DNA of 64,000 nt from Tessaracoccus coleopterorum (GTDB taxonomy: Bacteria > Actinomycetota > Actinomycetes > Propionibacteriales > Propionibacteriaceae): positions 1,984,001-2,048,000 of the forward strand of contig NZ_JAANIJ010000001.1 in NCBI RefSeq assembly GCF_011174705.1, in the 5' to 3' direction. The position numbers and the translations under genes were made by a program. Under the pieces are notes generated by a model. The model was not told where the DNA came from and ran no database searches. It saw nothing but the letters and a program-made list of their open reading frames with translations. Shown here in pieces: positions 42,139 through 53,838 of the stretch. Within the stretch, counting starts at the first letter, position 1, and every line of letters starts with the position of its first letter.

Positions 42139-45100
42139 GTGAAGGCTTGGGGAAGTATGCCGTCCAGCGACGGCAAAATACGGGGCGTAGGAGCCTCGTT
42201 TCACGAATCACACACGGTCCGGAAGGACGATTGAGGCCACTGATTCCGGTGGGACTCTCGTCGATCCTGGTGGCCGGGCTCGCCGGGGTGACCATGTTCA
42301 CCGGCGCGTCGACCGCAGCGGCGGCGACCATCACGGTGCCGTCGGCCCAACGGCCGAAGGCCCAGATGGCCAACCACACCGGGTGGAGCGGCGCCGAGGC
42401 GAGCGCCAACCCGTCCAACGGCGACTGTGTTCGCTACGGCACCGCGTCGAACACCACCACGTCGGGCTCCGCATCAAACGGCGGCGGCAGCAACGGCACG
42501 AGTGATAACAGCTGGACCGACGGCTACACCGCCTGGGTCTCGAGCGGCACCACCGCCTACTCGGCGCACGGCAAGCCAGCGCGGGCAAGGGAGTGCAGCT
42601 CTGGTCTGAATTTGGGGACCCAGAGTGCTCTCGGGTTCGCTCCCAGCGACGTCTCATCGTTCGAGACAGGCACGCTGTTCAACCTCGGGCGCATGGTGCA
42701 TCGCAACAACGAGATCACCGCCACAAACAGATGGTTCCGGGGCGACATGAACATCCAGTTCATGGACATGAACATGACGTTCAAGTGGCGGCTCAACGAG
42801 ACGCCGAACAACGCCGAGCCCTCGACGAATAGCGCCAACAACGACCTGCTCAACTTCCTGAACCAGACCACCGAGCAGACCTTCACCAGCGACGGGCTCA
42901 CCTACACGCTGGTGGTGAAGGGCTTCACCAACAACGGCACGGACACCTCCTGCCCCGCGACCATCGGCTCGGCAAACCCCGCGAACCAGTTCTCGACCGT
43001 CGAGACCAAGGTCACCAACGGCTGCCTCTGGGCCTCCGTCGAGCAGGTCCGCAACGTGACGGTCAAGAAGGTCGTCGAGTCGCCCTACGGCACCGCGCCC
43101 AGCCAGAACTTCGCGTTCACCACCACGTCGAGCCTGGCCGGCTCGCCCTGGTCGGCCCCGGGCACGGCCTCGCTGGCGCACAACGGCTTCTTCACCCGGA
43201 AGTACAACTCGGGCGAGGCCATCTCGATCACCGAGGAGACGCAGACCGCACCCTGGGCGTTCAAGAGCCTCGCGTGCGTCGACGGCGCCGGCGCGTCCAT
43301 CGGCACAGTGACCGGCCAGACCGTCACCATCCCGGCCGGCAGCGCGACCAGCAACGCTGCCGCGGCCAACATCACCTGCACGTACACCAACACCTACACG
43401 CCGCGGGCGACCCTGACGTTGGTCAAGGCCGTCACGTCGACCGGGCAGCCTGCCCCGTGGCTACGCCGTCCGACTGGAACCTGACGGCCCAGGGCCAGGG
43501 TGTGGTGGCCTCGCAGGTGGTCTCGGGCGCAGGCAACTCGACCAGCGTCACGAGCCAGAGCGTCATCGCCGGCACCTACAAGCTCAGCGAGGCGCCCAAC
43601 AACGGCAACACCACCGCCGGCTACGTCCAGGACGGAGCGTGGACCTGCAACAACAACTTGACGGTGAACGCCAACGGTGAGATCACCCTCGCCAACGGCA
43701 CCAACACCACCTGCACGGTGAAGAACAAGTTCCAGACCGGAACCCTTGCCATCACCAAGACCGTCACCTCCACTCCCGGCGGCGGCTACACGCAGGGCAC
43801 CGCGAAGCAGTTCACGGCGAGCTACGTCTGCACCGTCGGCGGCAAGCAGGTCACCGGCACCACCACCGTGCGCCCGAACGCAGCCAACGGCCAGCCCGGC
43901 AGCGTCGCCACGGTTCCGAACCTCCCGGCCGGCGCCAACTGCGTCGTCACCGAGATCAACGCGCCGACCGGCTCGGAGAACCTCGCGAACACCTCGTGGG
44001 CGTGGGGCACGCCGAGCGTCTCGCAGGCCAACGTCGTGATCCCCGCGGGGCCACGGCCACCGTCAACATCACCAACCCGGTGACGCAGAACACGGGAAGC
44101 CTCGTCATCACCAAGCAGGTCACCCCGCGTGACGGCGTCCCCGCGGCGGGCTACACCGGCAGCCGCACCTTCCCGATCGGCTACGTCTGCTCCATCGGCG
44201 CCACCCAGACGGCGTCCGGCACGGTCAACCTCGCCAACGGGGCCAGCCAGACCATCACCGGCATCCCGGCCACCTCGAGCTGCACCGTCTCCGAGACGCT
44301 CAGCGCGCAGGCCGGCGACTTCCTCGACGCCTCGTTCCGCTGGGACGGCAACGCCGTCGCCCAGGCGTCGGCGGTCCCGGTCAACGGCACCACCGCTGCG
44401 GTGGTCACCAACTACTTCACCCGCGATTACGTCGATCTCACGATCGCGAAGAAGGTCACCGGCGCCGGCTACACCAACGGCAACTTCGACATCGACTGGA
44501 CCTGCGGCACCGTGGGCGGCACCGTGAACCTCGCCGACGGCGGCTCAGAGAAGGTCCGCGTCCCGCGGGCGTCTCCTGCACCGTCGTCGAGCAGGCCGGT
44601 CGCCCGGACCTCGCCCCGGCTACGTGTGGGGCGACGCCCAGTACACCGGCCTCACCAACGGTGCCGTCACCGTGCCGCGCGGGGACACCCGCACCGTCAC
44701 GGTGACCAACCCGAACACCATCGGCTTCAACCGCATCTCGCTCACCAAGCGGATCGCCAACCTCGCCGACCAGGTGACGCCGGGCACCACCTTCGACGTC
44801 GCCGTCACCTGTGACGCGCCCGCCCAGGGACAGACCGTGGACTACAGCAAGACGTTCACGTTCACCACGCCGCTCGCCGGCGCGCAGGAGACGCCGTTCC
44901 TGCCGATCGGCACCGAGTGCTCCGTCGTCGAGACCGGGCTGCCCTCCGGCAGCGACGGCCTCCCGAACGCCTCGTTCGCCTGGGACTCCACGCCCGGCTA
45001 CGAGGGCCTCACCAACGGCAAGGTCACCGTCCCGCAGACGACGACCCCTGCACCCGTCACCGTCATCAACGACATCGAGCGCGTCTACGGCCCGCTCTTC

Positions 45101-48100
45101 GTCACCAAGACGGTTTCGGTTCCCAGCGGAGTCTCCGTCAGCCAGCCCTTCACGGGCACCTGGTCCTGCACCTTCGGCGACGAGATCGTCGCCAGCGGCA
45201 CCTGGCAGGCGCCCACGGCCGGCGGCCAGGCGACCCTGACCCCTAGCCACTCGAAGATCCTCGTCGGCAGCCTCTGCTCCGTCACGGAGAATGATCCGGC
45301 CAACCCGGTCTCTGGCGACGCCTCCTACCACTGGGCCGTCAGCACCCGGGTGCGCCGCTCGTCATCACCACCGACGGCGTCACCGCCGAGGTCGGCAACA
45401 CCCTCAACCGCACCACCGGCTCGTTCTCGGTGATCAAGCAGGTCGAGGGAGGCCAGGCACCGGCCCAGTTCACCGACGGTGACTTCACGTTCGACTACAC
45501 CTGCGTCCCGGCAAGCGGCTCGAACATCACCGGAACGCTCCGCATGCGCAACACCGGCGGCGCCAGCGCCACCGGCGACATCCCCGCGGGATCGGTCTGC
45601 ACCGTCACCGAGCGACTCTCCGAGCGCCCGGCCCGGTCGACCCGTTCCGCTGGGACGGCGTCAGCTACGAGGTCGCCGGCGCCGCGGGCACCGCCTCCGG
45701 GAGCAACGGCGTCACGTTCACCGTCCCGGCCGACGGCGCAGCCGTCACCGTGACCGCCACCAACGAGATCTCGGCCAAGACCGCCTCCGTGAGCGTCAAG
45801 AAGGTCGTCGACGGTGAAGGCTTCGTCGGCGGCAGCCGCGACCTCTTCCCGATGACGCTGACCTGCGTCGACCCGACCAGCGGGGCCTCGGCCCAGGTCC
45901 GGGACACCCGGGGCATCGCCAACGGCGAGACCACCACCTGGAACGACATCCCGCTCGGTGCCAAGTGCTCCGTGCAGGAGGGCGCCATCGGCGACGGGTC
46001 CGGCAACGGCCTGAAGGACGCGTCCTTCGCCTGGAACGCGCCCAGCTACAGCGAGGCCCAGGTCACCGTCACCGAGACCGGGACGCCGACGATCACCGTC
46101 ACCAACACGACGCGACGCGTCTACGGCCAGATCTCCCTGACCAAGACCTTCCTCAACGGCGGGTTCACCGGGGTCGTCGCGGCCGACCGTACCTACACCG
46201 GCAACTGGGTGTGCAGGTACGACGGCGCCACCGTCGCGGCGGGCACCTGGTCGTCCCAGGGCTCCGCCGCGGGCTCGCCCGCGACCCTGCTCGCCACCAC
46301 CGGTGACCTCGCGAGCATCCCGCTGACGGCGTCCTGCTCGGCCACCGAGTCGGCGCTCTCGGCGCCCAGCACAACCGACCCGTCCTTCCGCTGGCTCGAC
46401 CCCGTCTACTCGGACATCGATTCGGTGAGCATCACCGCCAGCGAGAACTGGATGAACGTCACCAACACGCTGGCCCGCGACACCGGCAGCGTGCTCGTCA
46501 GCAAGAAGCTGTCGGGCCAGGTCGGAGGCTTCGCCAACGACGCCGCCTTCCCGGGCTTCCCGGTCGGCTACGTCTGCGCCCTCGACCCGGCCGACCTGGG
46601 CAACACTTCCGCGGAGCGCATGCTCGGCGAGGTGTTCGTCACGGCCGGCGCCGACGCCGTCACGCTGGTCGACGGCGTGCCGCGCGGCTGGACCTGTGCC
46701 GCCAACGAGGGTTCCTTCGTGACGGCCACCAACACGTGGCTGCTCGACTCCTCCTTCGCGTGGGGCACCCCGACGATCACCGTCGACGGCGAACAGCAGG
46801 AGACCTTCCTGATCGGGGCCACCCCGCACCGGGTCGTGGTCGACAACCCGATCACCCGCCAGCTCGGCACGATCCAGATCGACAAGGCCATCGCGGAAGG
46901 GTTCGACGGTGTCGTCAACGACGGCGCGACGTTCGGTGGCGCATACCAGTGCAGCTACGCGATCGGCACCGACCGTGAGGCCACCTACAGCGGCACGTGG
47001 AGCGTCGACGGCGAGGGTCGCGCGACCCTGACCGGCGACACCCAGCTCCCGTACGGCACCACCTGCTCCGTCACGGAGACCACGCCGAGCGACGCCGACC
47101 TCGTCGACGCCTCCTGGACGTGGGGCGAGGAGATCGTCACCGCGGCCCCGGCGGTGGTCAGCGGCGACGGGCCGGCGGCATTCACCGTCACCAACACGCC
47201 CGAGCGCGTCTTCTCGACGCTCGCCATCACCAAGGCCCTGACCGGCCCCACGGACGGGTTCACCGACCCGGCCCTGGCCGTCGACGGCTCGTGGGCGTGT
47301 GTCTACGGCGGGGAGACGGTTGCGTCCGGCACCTGGACGGCCCCGGCCGTCGGAGGCGCGGCGACGCTGACCCCGGCCGACGTGCAGATCCCGGTCACCT
47401 CGCGGTGCACCGTGGTCGAGGACACCCTGGATCCGTCGGTGTTCAAGGACGCGTCGTACACGTGGGGTGCGCACCCGGCTGACCAGAGCGCAACGATCGT
47501 CGCTGGCGAGGTGGCCTCGGTCACCGTGACCAACGTCGTCGAGCGGGTGCAGGGCACCTTCACGATCAGCAAGCTGATCGAGCGGGGCCCCGGCGTCACC
47601 GTGCAGGTGCCCGGCAGCGACGTGGTCTACAGCGGCACCTACGAGTGCACCTACGCCGGCGTGACGACCGGGCCGCTGCCCTGGTCGATCATCGGCGAGG
47701 GTAACTCGTTCACCGCGCCGACCCAGTACGCCGACTCCGTCTGCACCGTGCTCTCGGAGAACGCGCCCAACAGGCAGCCCGTCGTGGCCGACAACTCGTT
47801 CGGCTGGGGTGCCCACACCATCGGCGCGGCCGTGACGGTCACCCCGAACGCGACCGTGAATGTCGACGTCACAAACCGGGTGTTCCGCTCGGTCGGCAGC
47901 TTCGGCGTCACGAAGGTCGTCGAGGGCGACACGGTCGGTCTGCCCGCGCAGCCCACCTACTCGTTCGCATGGTCGTGCACCGCCGACAACGGCGACACGT
48001 ACCCGACCGACCCGGAGGACGCCACCTTCACCCTCACCGCCGGCCAGCAGTGGAACCCGAGCGAGAACATCCCGCTCGGCAGCTCCTGCACCGTGACCGA

Positions 48101-49066
48101 GACCGACATCCCGGCCCCGCTGCACCCGAGCTTCACCTGGTCGACCGCGATGAGCGTGGCAGGCGCCGAGGGAACCCCCGGCACCGGGGACGACCCGTCG
48201 ATCGCCTTCGAGATCCCGCAGCAGAGCGATGCCGGTGTGCTGGTGACGGCCACCAACACGCTCACCCGCGGGCTCGGCGGCTTCTCGGTGACGAAGTCCG
48301 TTCCGGAGGGCAGCGTCGTTGACGAGACGATGACGTTCACCGGCGCCTTCGAGTGCGTCGGCCCGCTGGCCGGCGACGAGGTCACCGGCACGTGGGGCCC
48401 GATCGCGGCGGGCGAGACCTGGACGTCGGAGAAGAACATCCCGCTCGCGGCGAGCTGCAAGGTCACCTCCGAGGAGCGCCCCGTGTGGCCCTCCGGAGAC
48501 GACCACTCGCAGCAGTGGGCCGGCGATCCCGACCTCGGCACCGCCGTCGTCTCCGCCGTTGAGCCCGCCACCGTTACGGTGACCAACGCGACGGCGCAGG
48601 TGCTTGGCAGTGTCACCTGGTCGAAGGTCGTCGAGGGTACCGAGGACCGGCTCGCCGGCTCCACCTGGACCCTCACCGCCCCGAGCGGTGACGCGGTGAC
48701 CGTCGTCGACTGCATCGAGGCCACGTGCCGCGAGGGCGCGTTCCTCGACCAGAACCCGGCACCGGGCGAGTTCCTGCTCACCGGCCTCGGCTGGGGCGGC
48801 TACACCCTCGTCGAGGCGCAGGCCCCGCCGGGTACTACATCGACGACACCGAGCACCCGTTCACGATCGGCTCCGACGAGCCGGGCGAGCTCGCGGTGGT
48901 CGCGGTCGGGCCGATCGGAAACAGCCCGATCAACCCGCCGGTGCTGCCCTTCACGGGTGGCCTCGGCCGGGACCACTTCACGATGCTCGGACTGTTCATC
49001 CTCGTGCTCGGCCTCGGTGCCGGCGCGGTGATCCAGAACCGTCAGGGCCGAAGGAGGGCCGCCTGA
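42139..49066 (+). CDS. Giant LPxTG adhesin with 17 DUF5979/CnaB-like repeats
   Basis: Cell-wall-anchored surface protein of about 2300 residues, likely the pilus tip or shaft adhesin. A long signal peptide (VGLSSILVAGLAGVTMFTGA) is followed by a Thr/Asn/Ser-rich head of about 280 residues. Seventeen repeats of 100-130 residues follow, each opening with a strand such as LAITKTVTS, ISLTKTFLN or FGVTKVVEG, holding a Cys pair (for example YVC ... CTVTE) and closing with a TVTN strand. Lys, Glu and Asn in these places suggest intramolecular isopeptide bonds. The end is LPFTG, a hydrophobic helix and RRRAA. GTG 42139 with AGGGGGG fits MKAWGKYAV after one frame fix. At least six other breaks occur. 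Confidence 0.85.
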
Positions 49067-49170
49067 TGAGGACGGCGCTCTCAACCGCCGGCAACGTGCC
49101 GGACACCAACAACACAAATGACCTCCTGCCAGCCCGGAAGGCCGCAGGAACCAAAAACAACGGGGGAAAC

Positions 49171-50654
49171 ATGAACACTCGCAGGACCGGGGTGCGGCGA
49201 CTGATCGCAGGCACCGCCGCACTCGGACTCGGCCTCACTGGCGCCCTGGCGCTCGGGGCACCCGCCTTCGCCGACGTCGGCCCGGATCAGCCGAACGCAC
49301 CGACGCAGGGCACGCTGACCATCAACAAGTACGCAGGCGCCCCGCTCGGCGAGGGCGAGACCCTCGAGGACCGCGAGCCGCTCAACGGGGTCGAGTTCAC
49401 CGTCACCCCCGTCGGCCTGAGCTCCGACGCCGGCTGCACCGCGATCGACCTCACGGTCGCCGCCCAGTGGGACGGCCTCGATGGCCTCTTCGCCAGCGGC
49501 CCCGCGGCCCCGGAGGCCCCGTTCTGCCTCGTGACCGCCGACGCGGAGGCCGACGTCACCGACAGTGGCAGCGTCGTGTTCGACCTCCCGGTCGGTGTGT
49601 ACTTCGTCTCCGAGACCGACCCCGGCGCCAACCCGATCGTCTCCTCGGTGCCCGACTTCTACGTCGCCATCCCGACCTCCGCGACCAGCGGCGCTGACGG
49701 CTGGACCTACGACGTGGTGGCCGACCCGAAGAACCAGCTGATGGAGGGCCCGACCAAGGTCATCGACGCTGAGCAGACCGACATGGTCGTCGGCGGCGAG
49801 GTCGACTGGACCATCACGGTGCCGATCCCCACGCTGAACAACGACGAGCTGTTCACCTCCGCGTCCGTCACCGACGTCCTCGACGCCCGCCTGAGCTACG
49901 CCTCCTCGACGCTGTCGATCGGTGACGAGACCCTGGTCGCGGACACCGACTACACGGTCGACGCCGGCGGCGGGGCGTCACCTGGACCTTCACCGCGGCC
50001 GGCCGCGCCAAGCTCGACGCCGCCATGGGCGGGGAGCTCACAGTCGACCTGACCACCACGGTCGACGAGGTCGGCGACGGCAGCATCCCCAACGACGACT
50101 ACTCCAGCGAGTTCAACGGGACCACCGTTCCCGGCGTGCCCACCCCCTACACCTACTGGGGCCAGCTCTCGATCCTCAAGACCGACGACTCCGAGAACCC
50201 GCTGCCCCTGAAGGGCGCCGAGTTCCAGGTGTTCAACACCGTCGCGGGTGAGTGCTCGGCCGACGCCCCCGCCGCCGGCGCCCTCGCCGTCGGCACCTCG
50301 GATGCGGAAGGCATCGTCCAGTGGGCCGATGTCGACCCGAGCGACGTCCTCGGCCTGTGGATCGCCAACACCGACGGGCCGGCCGATCCGCTGCCGACCC
50401 GCGACGTCTGCGTCTACGAGACCGTCGTGCCCGCCGGCCACACCGCCGGTGCGTTCGAGGCACTGCAGACCATCGAGGTCGGCACCGAGGCCACCAACGA
50501 GCTGACCGTCGTCAACCCCCGCAAGACCGACCGCCCCGACCTGCCGCTCACCGGTGGTGCAGGCACCCTCGTGATGTCGTTCGGTGGCCTGGCCCTCGTC
50601 GGCCTCGGCCTCGTCGCGCTGCTGGCGAGCCGTCGTCGGAAGGCCGCTCTCTGA
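49171..50654 (+). CDS. SpaA/SpaH-type major pilin, LPLTG anchored
   Basis: Backbone subunit of a sortase-assembled pilus, about 495 residues. Signal peptide RLIAGTAALGLGLTGALALG is cleaved near APAFA. The pilin motif with the linking Lys appears as GWTYDVVADPKNQ near residue 190. VYETVVPAGHT is the E-box. The C-terminus is LPLTGGAGTLVMSFGGLALV plus a basic tail. Strands such as TLTINKYAGAPLGEG and LSILKTDDSENPLPLKGAEF mark CnaB domains. One frame change lies near 49977. GGGGGA precedes the ATG. It follows the adhesin after 105 bp and is followed by a hairpin, then the sortase. Confidence 0.92.
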
Positions 50655-50678
50655 GGGCTCAGGGAGTAGCTGAGTAAT

Positions 50679-50713
50679 CTGGCGGCGGTGCCTCACGGAG
50701 GCACCGCCGCCAG
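50679..50713 (+). terminator. 16-bp hairpin between pilin and sortase
   Basis: CTGGCGGCGGTGCCTC pairs perfectly with GAGGCACCGCCGCCAG around a 3-base ACG loop. It follows the pilin stop by 24 bases and precedes the sortase start by 30. A partial terminator here would keep sortase levels below pilin levels, a usual arrangement in pilus operons. Confidence 0.8.
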
Positions 50714-50743
50714 CTTCATGGATCAACCGATGGGGGACTGGAC

Positions 50744-51649
50744 GTGGCTGAGGGTCGAGGAGTGCCGGCAGGGCGGCGCTGGAGCGTGCCGTGGGTGCAG
50801 CTCGTCGCGAGCCTGGTGATCCTGGCCGGCGCGTGCATCTTCCTGTACCCGCACGTGGCCTCCTGGTACTCGCTGCAGGAGCAGGCGAGGGCGACCGAGG
50901 CCGCCCAACGCGCCATGCAGCTGCCGCCCAACGACAAGCCGAGCACCCGCGCCGAGGCGTTGGATGCGGCGCGCAGGTACAACGAACAGCTCGCAAGCGG
51001 CGCGCTTTTCCAGGCCAACGCCAACGTCCCAACCGGCGACGGTGTCCGGAGCGACGACACGCTCGTCTACGAACAGATGCTCGACCTGACCGGGGCCGGG
51101 TTCATGGGGCGGCTGCGCTACGCCGCGCTCGACATCGACCTGCCCGTCTACCACGGCACCAGCGATGAGACGCTCGGCCGGGGCGTCGGCCACCTCGAGG
51201 GCACCTCGCTGCCGATCGGCGGTGTCGGCACGCGCTCGGTGCTGACCGCGCACCGCGGGCTGCCGACGGCGACCCTCTTCGACGACCTGGACAAGGCCGT
51301 GGCAGGGCAGACCTTCACCGTCTCCGTGCTCGACCACGTGGTGACCTACCGGGTCACCGAGGTTCAGGTCATCAAGCCGGAGGACACCCAGGCGATCCTC
51401 CCCGACCCCGGCCGTGACCTGTTGACGCTCGTGACCTGCACGCCGCTCGGCGTCAACAGCCACCGCATCCTCGTGACGGGCGAGCGGATCACGCCCACCC
51501 CGCCCGAGGAGCTGGCCGCCTCCGTCGCGGTGCCCGAGGGCCCCGGCTTCCCTTGGTGGGCCGTCGCCCTCGGAGGCACCGTCGTCCTACTCGGCGCCTA
51601 CATCTGGCGCTCCGGGTACCCGCGGGCGGCGGCACCCCGTCGGGCCTGA
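50744..51649 (+). CDS. srtC: Class C (pilus) sortase
   Basis: Membrane transpeptidase that joins pilin subunits; 301 residues, frame intact. An N-terminal helix (PWVQLVASLVILAGACIFLY) and a C-terminal helix (WWAVALGGTVVLLGAYIW) give the two-anchor layout of class C enzymes. The catalytic His is in SVLTAHRGLP, Cys in LLTLVTCTPLGVNSHR, and the Arg follows in SHRILVTGER. The GTG start has GGGGGAC 5 bases upstream. It is the last gene of the adhesin-pilin-sortase unit. Confidence 0.95.
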   Translation: MAEGRGVPAGRRWSVPWVQLVASLVILAGACIFLYPHVASWYSLQEQARATEAAQRAMQLPPNDKPSTRAEALDAARRYNEQLASGALFQANANVPTGDGVRSDDTLVYEQMLDLTGAGFMGRLRYAALDIDLPVYHGTSDETLGRGVGHLEGTSLPIGGVGTRSVLTAHRGLPTATLFDDLDKAVAGQTFTVSVLDHVVTYRVTEVQVIKPEDTQAILPDPGRDLLTLVTCTPLGVNSHRILVTGERITPTPPEELAASVAVPEGPGFPWWAVALGGTVVLLGAYIWRSGYPRAAAPRRA

Positions 51650-51653
51650 CGGT

Positions 51654-52643
51654 TCAGCCGCTGAAGACCACCATGTTGTTGAAGATCTCGGCCTCGACGA
51701 CCTTGTACCCGCTTCCGCTGGCCTTGATCACGGTGGCCCGCGTGTAGCTGCGGCACCCGTTGCCTCCGGTGAGCGCCGTGTCGCACTCGGTGCGCCACTT
51801 GCGGCCGCCGCTGGTCCAGCTGACCGAGCCGCCGACGACGCCGTTGCCACCGAGCGGGTTGCCCTTCCAGAGCGACCGGGGGAGGGCGCGTAGGTGAGGT
51901 TGTTGAACGCCCAGCCGGTCGAGCTCACGAACTTGCCCCGACCTGCTGTACCTGGGTGGCCTGGATCTCCGTGCGGCACCGCTTCGTCTGCGAGTACGGC
52001 TCGCACACCGTCCGCCAGAGGCGTCCGTTCACGTTGTGGGTGCCCGGCGTCAGGTAGACGTTGACCGTGGAGTCCGACGGCGGCGTCAACGACGCGAGCC
52101 ACTCGGCGCCGGTGCGGAAGGTGGAGCCGGGGCTGGTCGGCGATGCGTAGAAGTTCGTGGTGCTGAACGTCCAGTCGCCGGAGGCCGGCTCCGCGAAGCC
52201 GATGGAGATCGTGGTGTACGAGGCCGTCAGGATGTTCTTCCGGTGGCCGGGCGAGGCCATCCACCGCTTCACGAGCGCGGCCGCCGACTCGCCCGTGTAC
52301 CCGCCGGCCACGTTCTCCGCCCAGGAGCGGCCTCCCGTGGCGATGTTGGCGGCCGAGTTGTGCCAGATGGTGCCGTTGTTGGCGGCCGCGAGCTTGTTGG
52401 TGAACGGCTGCGTGACGCGCAGCGAAATGTCCGGGCTGAACACCAGCGGCTTCAACCCGTTGGCCGTGCGGTGGGCGTTGTGCTGATCGAAGATGTCGGC
52501 GATCATCTGCGCGTGCTTCAGTTGCTCCTGCCGCGCGTTGCCGACTGCGTGCGCGGGCGCCTGCACGATCGAGAATGAGAAGAGAGCGGCGATCACGAAC
52601 AGTGCCCCAACACCGTCGTGCGCCGAAGACTATGGGTGCCCAT
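51654..52643 (-). CDS. Secreted CAP-domain protein with C-terminal Cys-rich module
   Basis: Exported SCP/PR1-like protein of about 330 residues. The signal peptide reads MGTHSLRRTTVLG then, after one added G, LFVIAALFSFSIVQAPAHA. The CAP domain (residues about 40-170) has IFDQHNAHRTANGLKPLVFS, GRSWAENVAGGYTGESAAAL, HRKNILTASYTTISIGFAEP and the strand GDWTFSTTNFYASP. The C-terminal module repeats that of the protein at 29794-30810: NVNGRLWRTVCEPYSQ, RCRTEIQATQV, GWAFNNLTYAPSP, KWRTECDTALTGGNGCRSY and IFNNMVVFSG. Two frame changes occur after 51950. It converges with the sortase gene with 4 bp between stops. Role unknown. Confidence 0.85.
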
Positions 52644-53018
52644 CGTTGTGAAGCCTTCGGTGGTCGGTCCCACCGGTTACCGGGGACGGCAGCAACGTCC
52701 CTGACGGCTGTCAGGGTCGGATTTCCCCCGGAAATTCCCCCGCCAGGCAATGTAGCGGAGTCCCGCCAGGCATTCACCTCGGGTGTCCTATGCGGCGGCG
52801 GGGGCTGGGTGGGCGCAGTCGGGTGATATCGCGGGTGCGCGCGTGGCCATCGGGAGGATCCGGTTCGGCCGGCGGGCGGGAATGGCTACTCTGGTAGTCA
52901 AGACCGACAGGCCCAGGGGTATCTGCGACGTGACGACGAAGGCGACAGCGCGGGCGCGGACCGAGCTGCCCGGCTACGAGGGCGGACGGCTCCACTCATC
53001 GGCGGGCGGCCGCTGACG
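52644..53018. other. Intergenic gap of about 375 bp
   Basis: It separates the divergent CAP gene and the ferritin-like pair. A 28-codon frame (GTG 52930 to stop 53016) ends just before the next ATG, but nothing marks it as a real gene. TACTCT near 52886 is a possible -10 box. No repeat or hairpin stands out. Confidence 0.4.
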
Positions 53019-53838
53019 ATGTTCACGGACTTCGACGTCGAGGCCTACACCCACGATGCCAGGGGCCGCATCAAGATCGCCCGACCGAAGCTGAAGCCGA
53101 TGGCCGACGACGTCCGCGACGACCTCGGGTTCCTGTGGCGGCTCGAGAGCGCCGCCCTCTCCGAGACGCGTGCGCTGCTGGCCAGCTGGTCGGGTAACGA
53201 GGCGCGCGTCACGGCCTTCGTGGCCACCTGGGCCTACGAGCGGCTCTGGCTCGCCCATGCAGTCCGCGACCTGCTCACCTCCGACGGCAGTCCGCTGCCC
53301 GAGCCCCTCGCCCGCGACACGTGGCGGGCCAGGCTCCGCAAGACCTACGTCGAACGCGGGCTACCCATGGTCGTTCCCGTGTGGACCTCGGTGGTCGGGG
53401 AGTCCGTCACCGCCGGGCACATGGCGCGGCTCGCCGTGCAGGAGGCATCACTCCAGGCGGCCTACGCCGCGATGCTGCCGCGCGTCGAGGGCGAGTCGCG
53501 GCGCGTACTGCAGGAGATCATCGACCGGCGCGACGAGATCATCCGCTTCTTCCGGATGGAGGCCTCCGCCCGCATCTCCCGCTCCCCGCAGGAGGCCCGC
53601 ATGGCCAAGGCCCACCTGCTGCCGACCTGGAAGCCGTTCCGCGTCGTCGGGGCGCCCGACCCCGACGAGACGCGCGCCCTCGCCTCGATCTTCCGGACGC
53701 CGCAGGATCGGCTCCGGCTCGTCGGCGCCGACTCGGACCTCCGCCGTCTGCTCATGGAACGACCCACGGGCTTCTGGGGGCGGCCGCCCCCACCCCGGCC
53801 TGCTCGCGAGAAAGGGACAAAATGGCGTTCGACCTTGA
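53019..53838 (+). CDS. Ferritin-like fold protein without metal ligands
   Basis: About 273 residues, helical, with no signal peptide. It aligns by eye with the next gene: FVATWAYERLWLAHAVRDLL matches FMTTWNREEFWHGEALSAVL, and IIDRRDEIIRFFRME matches RIAKQETRHVAFYTT. Both ExxH motifs of the neighbour are replaced here (E to R and H to L; E to R and H to I), so it cannot form the usual di-iron site. It is likely a structural or regulatory partner. A frame change near 53780 makes the end overlap the next ATG by 16 bases. Function unknown. Confidence 0.65.

Noticed and set aside
45495..48506. A 1003-codon open frame on the minus strand
   Set aside because: It is antisense to the repeat adhesin, is Arg/Gly/Ala-rich without any domain, and results from the codon bias of the real gene.
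52930..53016. 28-codon gene upstream of the ferritin-like pair
   Set aside because: No ribosome site, no recognisable sequence, and it could be chance in GC-rich DNA.
53019..53838. Functional acyl-ACP desaturase
   Set aside because: Both ExxH metal motifs are replaced, so catalytic di-iron chemistry is unlikely.
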